A program made the translations under genes and the position numbers. Below, piece after piece: positions 60,201 to 64,000 of a stretch of 64,000 nucleotides of DNA. Origin of the DNA: Tiliqua scincoides. Taxonomy: Eukaryota; Chordata; Lepidosauria; Squamata; Scincidae. The stretch covers positions 101,192,659 to 101,256,658 of the forward strand of contig NC_089822.1 of NCBI RefSeq assembly GCF_035046505.1. The letters run 5' to 3'. Position 1 is the stretch's first letter. Each line of letters begins with the position of its first letter. The notes under the pieces are model-generated. The model did not search any database and was not told the DNA's origin. It was given only the letters and a program-made list of their open reading frames with translations.

Positions 60201-61802
60201 TCTGCTGGTATTCCTTGGCATCTTTTTAGATTGTGAGCCCTTTTGGGACAGGGAGCCATTTAGTTATTTGATTTTTCTCTGTAAACCGCTTTGTGAACTT
60301 TTAGTTGAAAAGCGGTATATAAATACTGTTAATAATAATAAAAGAGTAACAAAGAATGGATATGCTCAAGTGCAGTTCCCTGTGCTTAGGGCAAGTTTAT
60401 AAATACCATGTCATCTTCAGAATAAAAAGGCTGACCACATCAAAACAACCTGGAAAACTTATCTTGTGAACGTTGGACATCAGAATGGACTTTGCAATGG
60501 TTCTGTTGCAGGTTCTGGTTCTTGTAATTGTGGGTGTATGTAGCATTCCTTCTTATAATGGGATGAAATTAACATTATTGATGTTTGTGGGTGCACATTT
60601 TACATTGACAGATGACAACAAAGACTGGTATGACAGATATTGGAATTTCTTTTTCTTATATAATTAGTAACAAACTGCAGAGGATTTACAGCAGCAGCCA
60701 TCTATTGTCTCTCCTTACCTAAGAGACTCTTCATGATCAGCTGGTTTTCTTCCAAGAGTACATCAAAGACATTTGTTAATGGCACTTTTATCCCTTGTGT
60801 ATGGTTAGCTTTCCAGTTGCCACATGCATAACTGAAGAAATCCTCACAAGGATCTATGGTGTCATTGTGGGCTGCCAGCAATCTCTCCAAGAGCAGATGG
60901 CACTCTGCAGTATTGCAGGTTTCTGGACAAAATGGGAACAGTGATTATTGGAGTGATTAATGGAGTGACAACAGGTGAAATTAGAAAATATGAATGGACC
61001 ATTCTAAAAAGACACCACTCTGAGACATGGTGCAAACCTTGGTTTAGCTGCAGAGCACAAGCTGCTGTTGAATGACTATAGCTTGTCTCAAGACAAAAAC
61101 ATGGGACTTGTGCATAACTTTGGCAACCTTTGACATCAGCAACAATTGAGGGAAATTCCTTAAAGTGATAATATGGGTGGACACAGTCCCCAACAGCTAC
61201 ATAACTGATTAGCAAGGCATCCACCACCCACCACAAATTCTCACTGCCATTTCCTTGACCTCTTTGTTCAGTTTGAGTGACATCATTTGGGCAATGAAGC
61301 ACCAGAAAATATAACCACCAAAAAGTACAGGAAAAGTGTGTTCTCAGAGAGAAGAAACGCTCTCGTACCCAGACCACGTGTAATTGTGAAGGCAAGTAGT
61401 CCAAGGCCAAGGAGAGCACCAATCAGCAGCAGGGCACAAAGGATCAGGAGTTTTCTTCTTTGATCTCTCTTCACAACCCGCCCCGAGTCCTCACAGGTCT
61501 GGAATTTGAGAAAATAAAGCAGGGGAAAATAGAATCACTTATCCTCATCTTCTGGCAACCTTCAGTCTCGAAAGACTATGGTATCATGTTCTGAATGGTG
61601 GTTTTGGAACAGCGTCTAGTGTGGCTGAAAAGGCCAATTCTGTAAGCTACTTCCTTTGAAATCCTTTGAAAAAGTCAACATTTATATGACTTTTGTTCAA
61701 CCTTGAAAATAGCTACTCACCTGACCACCTATAGGGAGTTGTGTCATCACCAGGTGACCAGGTGTATCTCTAGTCTCTGGCTGGGCTCTATCAGTCTCTC
61801 TC
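33284..61802 (-). CDS. KEL: KEL, Kell metallo-endopeptidase (whole gene span, exons 2-19)
   Basis: Kell is a single-pass type II membrane glycoprotein of the M13 family (neprilysin, ECE, PHEX). In human it sits on red cells, cleaves big endothelin-3 and is disulfide-bonded to XK. Eighteen exons here join in frame with matching phases to 743 residues plus stop; I number from the first full codon (Arg) of exon 2. In order: cytoplasmic tail 1-43, membrane helix about 44-66, then the ectodomain with HELLH at 588-592, ENAAD at 640-644, His705 and a C-terminal CRIW. Blocks almost identical to human Kell include [23 protein letters not shown] and VVFPAG. Human KEL has 19 exons and 732 residues, so only exon 1 is unresolved. 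There is no frameshift or stop, so the gene looks functional. The KEL identity is from remembered human sequence. Confidence 0.95.
34518..35047. repeat. GC-rich palindromic-end element type C, copy 1 (KEL intron 18)
   Basis: Begins AGCCCAATCCTGAGCTG and ends 'cagactgggct'. Shares its interior with 62817-63389 ('aatcctgagctg', 'ggggattttcatccccttcc', 'gtagccccacaatgggg', 'tttgtgacagtgcacactgg'). Lies between exons 19 and 18. Confidence 0.7.
35358..35453 (-). CDS. KEL: KEL exon 18 (residues 654-685)
   Basis: Thirty-two codons, [10 protein letters not shown] to [13 protein letters not shown]; human AYSKRLLRHH to LSPQQIFFRSYAQ. Acceptor CCCGCAG, donor GTAATG. Confidence 0.94.
35700..35735. repeat. 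GA-rich microsatellite
   Basis: 'tagagagagaaagagagaga' followed by similar purine sequence; in KEL intron 17. Confidence 0.7.
36436..36582 (-). mobile_element. 5S-rRNA-derived SINE, copy 4 (KEL intron 17)
   Basis: Near full-length minus-strand copy with the UUCG hairpin intact in the tail and the 5S body 'ggtctcccatccaagtacta'. Confidence 0.87.
36910..37020. repeat. Type A-related repeat, degenerate
   Basis: Contains 'gtaaaccccattgagttaag' and 'tttcaatggacttcgttccc', as in type A units. Ends not sharply defined. Confidence 0.45.
37077..37185 (+). mobile_element. CR1/L3-type LINE 3' end, copy 1
   Basis: 109-base block 'ttatctggtgtgctccctgg' to 'ggctgttcttatgttctta'; the repeated TTATGTTC octamer is typical of CR1-type 3' ends. 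Nearly identical to the blocks at 42877 and 43017. Confidence 0.7.
37514..37680 (-). CDS. KEL: KEL exon 17 (residues 598-653; third zinc ligand)
   Basis: [20 protein letters not shown], then sequon NGS at 633 (human Asn627) and [16 protein letters not shown]. Glu640 is the third zinc ligand and Asp644 orients the zinc-binding His. Donor GTATCA is weak but the frame and human border (IALQ/AYS) agree. Confidence 0.96.
37962..39968. mobile_element. 2.0-kb hAT-type element in KEL intron 16
   Basis: Left end CTAGGGTTCCCAATCC, right end GGTTGGGAACCACTG, inverted repeats with a few changes. Flanking 8 bases GTCTATAA and GTCTATAC match 7 of 8. Holds a GC-rich block (38200-38900) with CGC and GAG runs, and a nested type A unit (39003-39089). 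Frames of 200 codons in the GC block look compositional; no transposase motif recognised. Confidence 0.75.
39003..39089. repeat. Type A palindromic-end unit nested in the 2-kb hAT element
   Basis: 'gcaatcctatgcatgcttac' to 'acatgcctagaatggggct'. Younger than, or part of, its host element. Confidence 0.7.
40705..40772 (-). CDS. KEL: KEL exon 16 (residues 575-597; zinc motif HELLH)
   Basis: [20 protein letters not shown] matches human [20 protein letters not shown]. His588 and His592 are the zinc ligands and Glu589 the catalytic base by family knowledge. Donor GTACGT with one base left over. Confidence 0.97.
41057..42031. mobile_element. Possible DNA transposon with reiterated GACTCAAGT motifs (KEL intron 15)
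   Basis: Left end 'aaggatgggaacacgactca', right end reads inversely 'cagtgggatgggcaaatcc'. Subterminal regions repeat GACTCAAG/GACTTGAGTC many times on both strands (41069, 41083, 41133, 41152, 41201, 41883, 41897, 41964, 41985). Clustered subterminal motifs are typical of transposase-binding sites. Target duplication not found. Contains a CA-rich microsatellite at 41811-41834. Confidence 0.45.
42094..42204 (-). CDS. KEL: KEL exon 15 (residues 538-574; substrate-binding strand)
   Basis: [21 protein letters not shown] matches human WKVSPWDVNAYYS..HVVVFPAG. The Asn-Ala pair that binds the substrate backbone in M13 enzymes is His547-Ser548 here. Ends FFHTEFP plus two bases of Ser575. Acceptor TTATTTCAG, donor GTAAGG. 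Confidence 0.95.
42877..42985 (+). mobile_element. CR1/L3-type LINE 3' end, copy 2
   Basis: Same 109-base block as 37077, ending 'gttcttatgttctta'. The next copy begins only 32 bases downstream. Confidence 0.7.
43017..43125 (+). mobile_element. CR1/L3-type LINE 3' end, copy 3
   Basis: Essentially identical to 42877-42985 and in the same orientation; a 140-base local duplication or two insertions into like sequence (KEL intron 14). Confidence 0.7.
43782..43885 (-). CDS. KEL: KEL exon 14 (residues 504-537)
   Basis: [20 protein letters not shown] aligns with human GSSFLQSVLSCVRSLR. Ends with two bases of split Ser538 at donor GTACGT. Acceptor TTCTTTAG. Confidence 0.92.
44168..44872 (+). mobile_element. 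LTR-like fossil (retroelement LTR with primer-site-like sequence), KEL intron 13
   Basis: A block with a TATA-like box (ggataaaagg, about 44297), repeated 'ctaccctgaccc' phrases upstream, a poly(A)-type AATAAA (44708), and just after it a tRNA-primer-like TGGCGTAGTTGGCAGGAT (44851). This order is that of an LTR followed by a primer site. No internal coding part is seen, so it looks like an old LTR remnant; family (endogenous retrovirus or Gypsy-like) unresolved. Confidence 0.45.
45345..45790 (-). mobile_element. L2-type LINE fragment and hAT-type end (composite)
   Basis: Minus-strand sequence reads [16 protein letters not shown], resembling the CSLGVLLDPQLLLESQ region of the L2 copy at 24008. 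The right edge, 'cagtttgagaaacactgctg', is an inverted hAT-type terminus. Ends about 35 bases from exon 13. Confidence 0.45.
45826..45903 (-). CDS. KEL: KEL exon 13 (residues 478-503)
   Basis: Twenty-six codons, [12 protein letters not shown] onward, ending DQEYQE; human has AQLQVEMGASE and RQEYND. Asn480 is a sequon (NLS) not found in human. Acceptor GTTTTTAG, donor GTGGGT. Confidence 0.92.
46090..46175. repeat. Type A-related unit, degenerate
   Basis: 'gcagtcctatacatgtttgt' then 'ataagtctagtttgttcaat'. Left part only. Confidence 0.4.
46388..46486 (-). CDS. KEL: KEL exon 12 (residues 445-477)
   Basis: Thirty-three codons: [12 protein letters not shown] and [13 protein letters not shown] align with human FTAIRDALITRL and WMNEETQNMAQDK. 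Acceptor CTCGCCAG, donor GTATGT. Confidence 0.94.
46756..46830. repeat. Large inverted repeat (hairpin)
   Basis: AGCAATTAAAGACATT and GTTATGCAAAA on the left pair with TTTTGCATAAC and AATGTCTTTAATTGCT on the right. About 27 paired bases, with ten extra bases in the left arm and a 12-base loop. In KEL intron 11. Confidence 0.8.
48285..48740. mobile_element. 456-bp hAT element ('ggggtgcccaaac' family), copy 2
   Basis: Ends CAGGGGTGTCCAAAC and GGGCACCCCTG; perfect 8-bp duplication GTGTATAT at 48277-48284 and 48741-48748. Opposite orientation to copy 1. In KEL intron 11. Confidence 0.92.
48917..49048 (+). mobile_element. 5S-rRNA-derived SINE, copy 5 (5' end eroded)
   Basis: Starts within the 5S body ('tgatcttttctgatcttgg') and keeps 'ggatgggagaccgcttggga' and the tail. 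Loop is UUCA rather than UUCG; stem kept. In KEL intron 11, about 190 bases from exon 11. Confidence 0.85.
49239..49349 (-). CDS. KEL: KEL exon 11 (residues 408-444)
   Basis: Thirty-seven codons, phase 0. [18 protein letters not shown] matches human RWMKCVEETGTFFEPTLA. Ends KTKEL at donor GTAGGT. Confidence 0.94.
49494..49623 (-). CDS. KEL: KEL exon 10 (residues 364-407)
   Basis: One base completes Arg364, then [20 protein letters not shown] and [12 protein letters not shown], close to human MILGLVVTLSPALD and FQEARRKLSQKL. The acceptor lies in a long T tract (A-run on the plus strand at 49627-49643). Donor GTGAGC. Confidence 0.95.
49664..49870 (-). repeat. L2-type LINE/SINE 3' tail
   Basis: 'tttaagaaatttatacccca' and 'cacagcggcttacagagctt' are the inverse of a 'ggggtataaat' 3' tail. 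Related to 8478-8600. In KEL intron 9. Confidence 0.5.
49942..50285. mobile_element. 344-bp hAT element ('ggccagatgcggccca' family), copy 2
   Basis: Ends CAGGGGTCTCCAAAC and AGAGACCCCTG; interior matches 17778-18100. No matching 8-bp duplication (ATATAGAG, ACATTCAC), so one flank is rearranged or diverged. Confidence 0.75.
50449..50875 (+). mobile_element. tRNA-derived SINE with L2-type tail, nested in the CR1
   Basis: A box TGGTCTAGAGGG at 50462 and B box AGTTTGAGGCC at 50515 mark a tRNA-like head. The tail 'gtaaaccgccttgaa' to 'aggcggtatataaatacc' matches the LINE tail at 60285-60345, then (ATT)n. TTAACAT occurs on both sides (within 50440-50457 and at 50872-50878), a likely target duplication inside the CR1 frame. 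Confidence 0.8.
50815..50875. repeat. (ATT)n microsatellite at the SINE end
   Basis: About 60 bases of nearly perfect TTA/ATT repeat; the usual variable end of L2-tailed SINEs. Confidence 0.9.
51748..51893 (-). CDS. KEL: KEL exon 9 (residues 316-363)
   Basis: Starts [16 protein letters not shown], nearly identical to human. Ends with two bases of a split Arg at donor GTGGGA. Has a sequon NFS at 337 not in human, while human Asn345 (NMS) is here SMS, so that site is lost. Confidence 0.95.
52155..52380. repeat. Array of two or three type A-related units (KEL intron 8)
   Basis: 'agtaagtgctaccaaggtca', 'gcataatcctacacatgctt', 'gcaagtcccactgtgctcaa', 'caggtaagtgtttatagg' and 'tattcagtggggctaactct' recur. 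Ends 'tataggattacag', 58 bases from exon 8. Confidence 0.6.
52438..52626 (-). CDS. KEL: KEL exon 8 (residues 253-315)
   Basis: Sixty-three codons in phase 0: [14 protein letters not shown] matches human YLTYLNQLGTLLGG, and the end TIGELQ matches TIDQLK. Acceptor TTCTACAG, donor GTATAT. Long helical stretch of the M13 N-domain. Confidence 0.95.
52998..53063 (-). CDS. KEL: KEL exon 7 (residues 231-252)
   Basis: Short 22-codon exon, [11 protein letters not shown] onwards, matching human IDQPEFDVPLK. Acceptor TTCCTCAG, donor GTAAAC, phase 0 on both sides. Confidence 0.93.
53733..53812. repeat. Type A unit (KEL intron 6)
   Basis: 'gcaatcatatactgtgcaca', 'cccaggagtaagtcccattg', 'tcaatggggtttacctctta'. 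Abuts the hAT fragment at 53815. Confidence 0.65.
53815..54186 (-). mobile_element. hAT element of the 3246/9427 family, copy 3 (one end only)
   Basis: Contains 'gaaatatctctattctatca', 'gcaatggtgcatcaccatgc', 'cgcccactgcatgg'-like sequence and ends CCTAGTGACGCCACTG at 54186, the family terminus. The far part is missing. Interrupted by a type B element. Confidence 0.75.
53963..54139. mobile_element. Palindromic-end element type B, copy 5, nested in hAT copy 3
   Basis: GGGCCCAATCCTACCCAA at left and GGATAGGATTGGGCCC at right. Close to copy 2 (21634). Interrupts sequence that is continuous in 3246-4803 and 9427-11083, proving mobility. Confidence 0.8.
54323..54470 (-). mobile_element. 5S-rRNA-derived SINE, copy 6 (KEL intron 6)
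   Basis: Full-length minus-strand copy: tail with GTCTCGAAAGAC arm, then 5S body 'agtctcccatccaagtacta'. Confidence 0.87.
54662..55135 (+). repeat. GC-rich interspersed repeat (type C'), copy 2
   Basis: Starts GGGTGCAATCCTAACCCG; shares blocks with 29928-30425 ('aagctcttccccttaccc', 'ggtggcgcaagtccgagga', 'caaacatgctttatggcc'). CpG-rich; in KEL intron 6. Confidence 0.6.
55330..55476 (-). CDS. KEL: KEL exon 6 (residues 182-230; K/k sequon region)
   Basis: Forty-nine codons in phase 0, from [10 protein letters not shown] to NIIQ, aligned with human LGGWRISGKW to PVIQ. Contains FNQT at 196-199, the counterpart of the human Asn191-Arg-Thr193 sequon whose Thr193Met change makes the K antigen. 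An extra sequon, NIT at 186, is absent in human. Donor GTAGGA. Confidence 0.95.
55560..55687 (-). CDS. KEL: KEL exon 5 (residues 139-181)
   Basis: Acceptor CCCCATCAG, donor GTGATT. Encodes [18 protein letters not shown], aligned with human AFQFYNSCMDTLAIEAAG, and ends LINE. The 5.0-kb intron before it, 55688-60718, is the largest in the coding part and holds an hAT element, an L2 piece and an L1-like piece. Confidence 0.95.
56051..56468. mobile_element. 418-bp hAT element ('ggggtgcccaaac' family), copy 3
   Basis: Ends CAGGGGTGCCCAAAC and TTTGGACACCCCTG; duplications GTCTATAG and GTCTACAG match 7 of 8. In KEL intron 4, with a C run at 56394-56406. Confidence 0.9.
57160..57221. repeat. (ATT)n microsatellite at the L2 3' end
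   Basis: About 60 bases of perfect ATT repeat, plus strand. Confidence 0.92.
57160..57885 (-). mobile_element. L2-type LINE, 3' end with intact C-terminal frame
   Basis: Minus frame of 157 codons (57858-57385) from [19 protein letters not shown] to [12 protein letters not shown] and stop, aligned with the copy at 24008, and better preserved. 3' tail 'accttgtgtgcccgttgg' style then (ATT)n. 5' truncated. In KEL intron 4. Confidence 0.9.
57950..59225 (+). mobile_element. L1-like (ORF1-only) retroelement, tentative
   Basis: ATG at 58003 opens 113 codons rich in Lys, Glu and Gln with heptad-like spacing ([40 protein letters not shown]): a coiled coil as in L1 ORF1. Then about 850 bases of very AT-rich sequence with repeated phrases (ggaagaattgttttat, attaatgagtaattga) and an A-rich end at 59205-59226. 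No reverse transcriptase is seen. Could be a half-L1 or a deleted copy; target duplication not found. Confidence 0.4.
59226..60195. other. No recognised feature (KEL intron 4)
   Basis: Short frames only. Confidence 0.4.
60196..60350 (+). mobile_element. L2-type LINE 3' terminus
   Basis: 'agattgtgagcccttttggg' to 'gtaaaccgctttgtga' and 'aagcggtatataaatactgt' then TAATAA repeats: a classic L2-type 3' end. Shares its last 60 bases with the tRNA-SINE at 50449. Confidence 0.7.
60719..60922 (-). CDS. KEL: KEL exon 4 (start of ectodomain, residues 71-138)
   Basis: Split Glu71, then CNTAEC, which aligns with human CETSVC, and [14 protein letters not shown], the M13 N-terminal signature. It ends KSLL plus one base at donor GTAAGG. 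N-glycosylation sequons lie at Asn90 and Asn110, matching human Asn94 and Asn115 in position. Confidence 0.95.
61369..61498 (-). CDS. KEL: KEL exon 3 (membrane anchor, residues 28-70)
   Basis: Starts after AATTCCAG and ends at the donor GTACGA with one base left over. It encodes a basic stretch (KRDQRRK) followed by a leucine-rich helix of about 23 residues (44-66). Basic residues on the N side fit a type II signal anchor. The exon has cysteines at 29 and 48, before and within the helix, but none just outside the membrane. Confidence 0.92.
61552..61585 (-). mobile_element. 5S-rRNA-derived SINE, copy 7 (3' tail only)
   Basis: Only the tail remains: 'ctggcaaccttcagtctcga' and 'aagactatggtat'. 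5' truncated, so the family uses target-primed reverse transcription from this tail. In KEL intron 2. Confidence 0.8.
61721..61802 (-). CDS. KEL: KEL exon 2 (cytoplasmic tail, residues 1-27)
   Basis: The acceptor follows a pyrimidine-rich tract ending GGCAAG and the donor is CAG/GTGAGT. The first base completes a codon begun in exon 1; 27 codons follow, starting [10 protein letters not shown] and ending LPIGGQ. The tail is hydrophilic with no human identity I can see, which is usual for Kell N-termini. Met19 (ATG at 61747-61745) is a possible internal start if exon 1 is noncoding. Its place rests on splice sites, phase and position. Confidence 0.7.
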
Positions 61803-62236
61803 CTTGCCAGAATAAGGAAAAAAGAGCACAGATCCAGAAAGTCCCACTTGCCACAATCCAGAGAAAATTCATTCTGCCCAAGTCCCACTGAACTATTTAG
61901 AGCCATTTCAGTTTGATTTAATTCAGTGGGATGTCAGAACATTTTGGATCAAGGCTACTCCTTACCTGGCCAATAGTGATGTTTAATCGCTGGATACAGA
62001 TGTACATGGAGACAGGACTGAGGAATGGGATTTTTGGTAGTTTTTTTGCTGCAGGTCAGTCTGTTTCCATTCCCCACCTTCACTCTTCAGAGGAGAAGCA
62101 TACCTGGCTCTAAACTGGATGTATATTGTTGTCCATTCCTCCACATTTCAGCTGGATTTTCTGCTTCATTTTTTTTTTCCTGATTCTCCCCATTTTTCAC
62201 CTGTTTTTTGACTTGTCTATCCCCCCCCCCCCATAC

Positions 62237-62305
62237 TTGATCAGCATCCAGGAGGGGCTGCTAAGGCTTGGAAATACAGTTGCTGTTAGATTCAGGTGAC
62301 CCTGT
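62237..62305 (-). other. KEL: Candidate KEL exon 1 (5' UTR and start codon), tentative
   Basis: Minus strand: ATG at 62247-62245 reads Met-Leu-Ile and two bases, then GTATGG as a possible donor. Joining the two bases to exon 2 gives Lys and keeps frame. It would make a 46-residue cytoplasmic tail, close to the 47 of human Kell. The donor and Kozak context are weak and the upper end is a guess from a TATA-like box. A rival is a strong donor, CCAG/GTAAGG at 61966/61965, whose exon would be noncoding and force a start at Met19 of exon 2. Confidence 0.25.
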
Positions 62306-62315
62306 TGAATTTCAT

Positions 62316-62349
62316 AGATAACACCCACAGCTTATAAAAAGCAGGATAA
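62316..62349 (-). promoter_or_regulatory. Possible erythroid-type promoter patch (TATA-like, GATA, CACCC)
   Basis: Within 34 bases lie AGATAA (62316), ACACCC (62321), TATAAAA (62333, plus-strand reading; TATAAG on minus) and GGATAA (62344). GATA and CACCC motifs are typical of erythroid promoters and human KEL is erythroid. Such short motifs are common by chance, so this is only suggestive. Confidence 0.25.
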
Positions 62350-62816
62350 TGAACCCCCTCCCCTTGGTCATTTGCCCTGCTCTCCCATCTAGAATATCAG
62401 ATGCACTGACAAAGGCTGCCTGCTGGGTTAGTTGTGTGTGGAAGAACCAAGTGGAAGAAGACTAGCATGAGTAAGCAGGATAGGGAAAGTACCCAGAAAG
62501 TTTTGTGTATATTTATCAGCTTGACTTTTCTACCCAGCTGGTTGCCCTGACATAATTGCCCCATTTCTACCTGAACCTTGCTTTCTGCCCTTTTATTTCC
62601 CCTTCCCTTGTTTTGTTCTAAGGTTAATTTCTTTTAATAAATATTTGTTTTAACTTTACTGTTGAACCAGCTTGATCTCAGTTCACTCCGAAGGGAACTG
62701 GTATCATGAATTTTTACCATAAAGGTTTGTGGTTTTGTTGTGGTTTTTAAAACAAATAGAAAGAAGGGAAGGCTGTGAAACATGGAAAATTCATGCCAGA
62801 GAACTGGAGGGCTTTA

Positions 62817-63389
62817 GAGCCCAATCCTGAGCTCTCATGGCACGCGGCTGCAGCAGCACCGAAAACAACTGCTGCCATATCCTGCACTCCCACAGCAGCT
62901 GCAGGCGGCACCTCGGGAGAAGAGGACTTTTGACCCCTTCCCTCAGGTAAAGGGAGTAGCCCCGCAACTAAAAATGTTTGTGTCAGGTGCCAAGCTTGAT
63001 GCAAAGGCTCAGGATCCACCGGTCCCGCCTCCCTCCCTCCCTGCTCCCTTTCCCTGGCACGCCTCCCCCACCCTCTCCCCGCCTCCTGCATCCTTGTCAT
63101 GCCTCCTCCCCACCCTTCTCCTGCCCTCTGCCCTCTACTTGCCTCCCCCCTCCCCAGAACACCTCCTCCCCACCTCTCCCCCGCCCCCGCTTTCCTCTCT
63201 GCTCCTCAGCGGTCCGTGTGACCCCCGAGCGGCGGAGGCCAAGCACCCACCTGGCACTACCACAGCACCGGCCAGTGCTGGGCTAGTATGGGCGCTTGCC
63301 CAGCATTAGAGCTTGCAAACATGCCTTACATTGTTTGCGACAATGCGCACTGGCAGTAAGCCAGCGCGTCGAGCTCAGAATTTGGCTCT
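62817..63389. mobile_element. GC-rich palindromic-end element type C, copy 2 (KEL 5' flank)
   Basis: Ends AGAGCCCAATCCTGAGCTC and GAGCTCAGAATTTGGCTCT are inverted repeats matching 17 of 19. The interior is C-rich on the plus strand (63020-63200) and matches 34518-35047. Frames of about 110 codons here are compositional. Confidence 0.75.
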
Positions 63390-64000
63390 TAGTACTTTGC
63401 CCTGATCACAGTTTTGATCCTAGTGCAAGTCACATGATGCCCACATCTAGTTTGGCCCTAACAAATAATGGAACAGAGGTGCTCAAGCAGTGATCTTCAG
63501 AGTAAAAAGTAAGAGTGTCCCTGTTTTCAGCTATGAAATGTTGAAGGATATGTTATACAAGTGCCTGTGCCTGTTATCCACGCACTAGTTCCTACATGCA
63601 CATCTATCACTGAATGAATGCAGCATCCGGTGGAAACTTGCACATATGAATGATTCCATGTTTATATTCCATGCCATTCTAAGGGCTTTGTACTAATATA
63701 TGAATCACAAAAAACCCCAATAACAATGACTGAACTTCATATTTCTCCCCACCCTATTCCTGCTCATCGCAAGCCAATCTGAATGAAAAACACAATCCAT
63801 GAGTTACATAAGTAATTCGTACAGGAAAACATTAATGGGCATGTGTAATAATTGAAAATATATGCACCATTTTGAACTAACATATACGTATATTTTTGTT
63901 TATTACTGACAAATTAAGAAAAAAACCAAAATACACCTGAAAGACTCAGTAATACATATGCGACTAATTTCTTAACTATAGATATTGAATAATATGGATT
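63390..64000. other. No recognised feature
   Basis: AT-rich towards the end; no gene, RNA or repeat supported. Confidence 0.45.

Noticed and set aside
62400-62700. Second LTR-like block (AATAAA and TTTGTTTTAACT near 62635)
   Set aside because: Only a poly(A)-like signal and a T-rich stretch are visible; no paired ends or primer-like site, so not called.
62747-63309. Frames of 100-117 codons near the right edge
   Set aside because: They lie in the GC-rich type C element, are Pro/Ser/Leu-rich, and overlap each other on both strands.

Overview
The window is vertebrate nuclear DNA, most likely from a squamate reptile. It is AT-leaning and intron-rich, and packed with CR1 and L2-type LINE pieces, hAT transposons with 8-bp target duplications, a 5S-rRNA-derived SINE and long ATT microsatellites. 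The species call rests on this repeat mix and is an inference.

The one host gene I can support is KEL (Kell, an M13/neprilysin-family zinc metallopeptidase) on the minus strand. Eighteen coding exons run from 61802 down to 33284, each with AG/GT borders and matching phases. Joined, they read without a stop through 743 residues to a C-terminal Cys-Arg-Ile-Trp. This corresponds to exons 2-19 of the 19-exon human gene (732 residues). The first exon, with the start codon, is not settled; I give two candidates. Catalysis looks intact (HELLH, ENAAD, His and Arg of the last exon). Three things differ from human: the cysteine that bonds Kell to XK is missing, the Asn-Ala substrate motif is changed, and the sugar sites are rearranged.

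Layout: 1-33 kb is the 3' flank of KEL. I see no convincing gene there, only a possible decayed coding fragment near 27.2 kb; it is filled with hAT elements, LINE pieces, palindromic elements and 5S-SINEs. 33.2-61.8 kb is KEL, with introns holding a 2-kb hAT element, CR1 and L2 pieces, one LTR-type fossil, a nested CR1/tRNA-SINE and an L1-like piece. 61.8-64 kb is the 5' flank, with a possible promoter and a GC-rich repeat.

Most of the novelty is in the repeats: a 5S-derived SINE (seven copies) whose 3' tail folds as a UUCG hairpin; a 1.6-kb hAT element present twice in opposite orientation with perfect or near-perfect target duplications; several palindromic families sharing the terminus CAATCCTA; and a tRNA-SINE whose tail matches a LINE tail in the same window.
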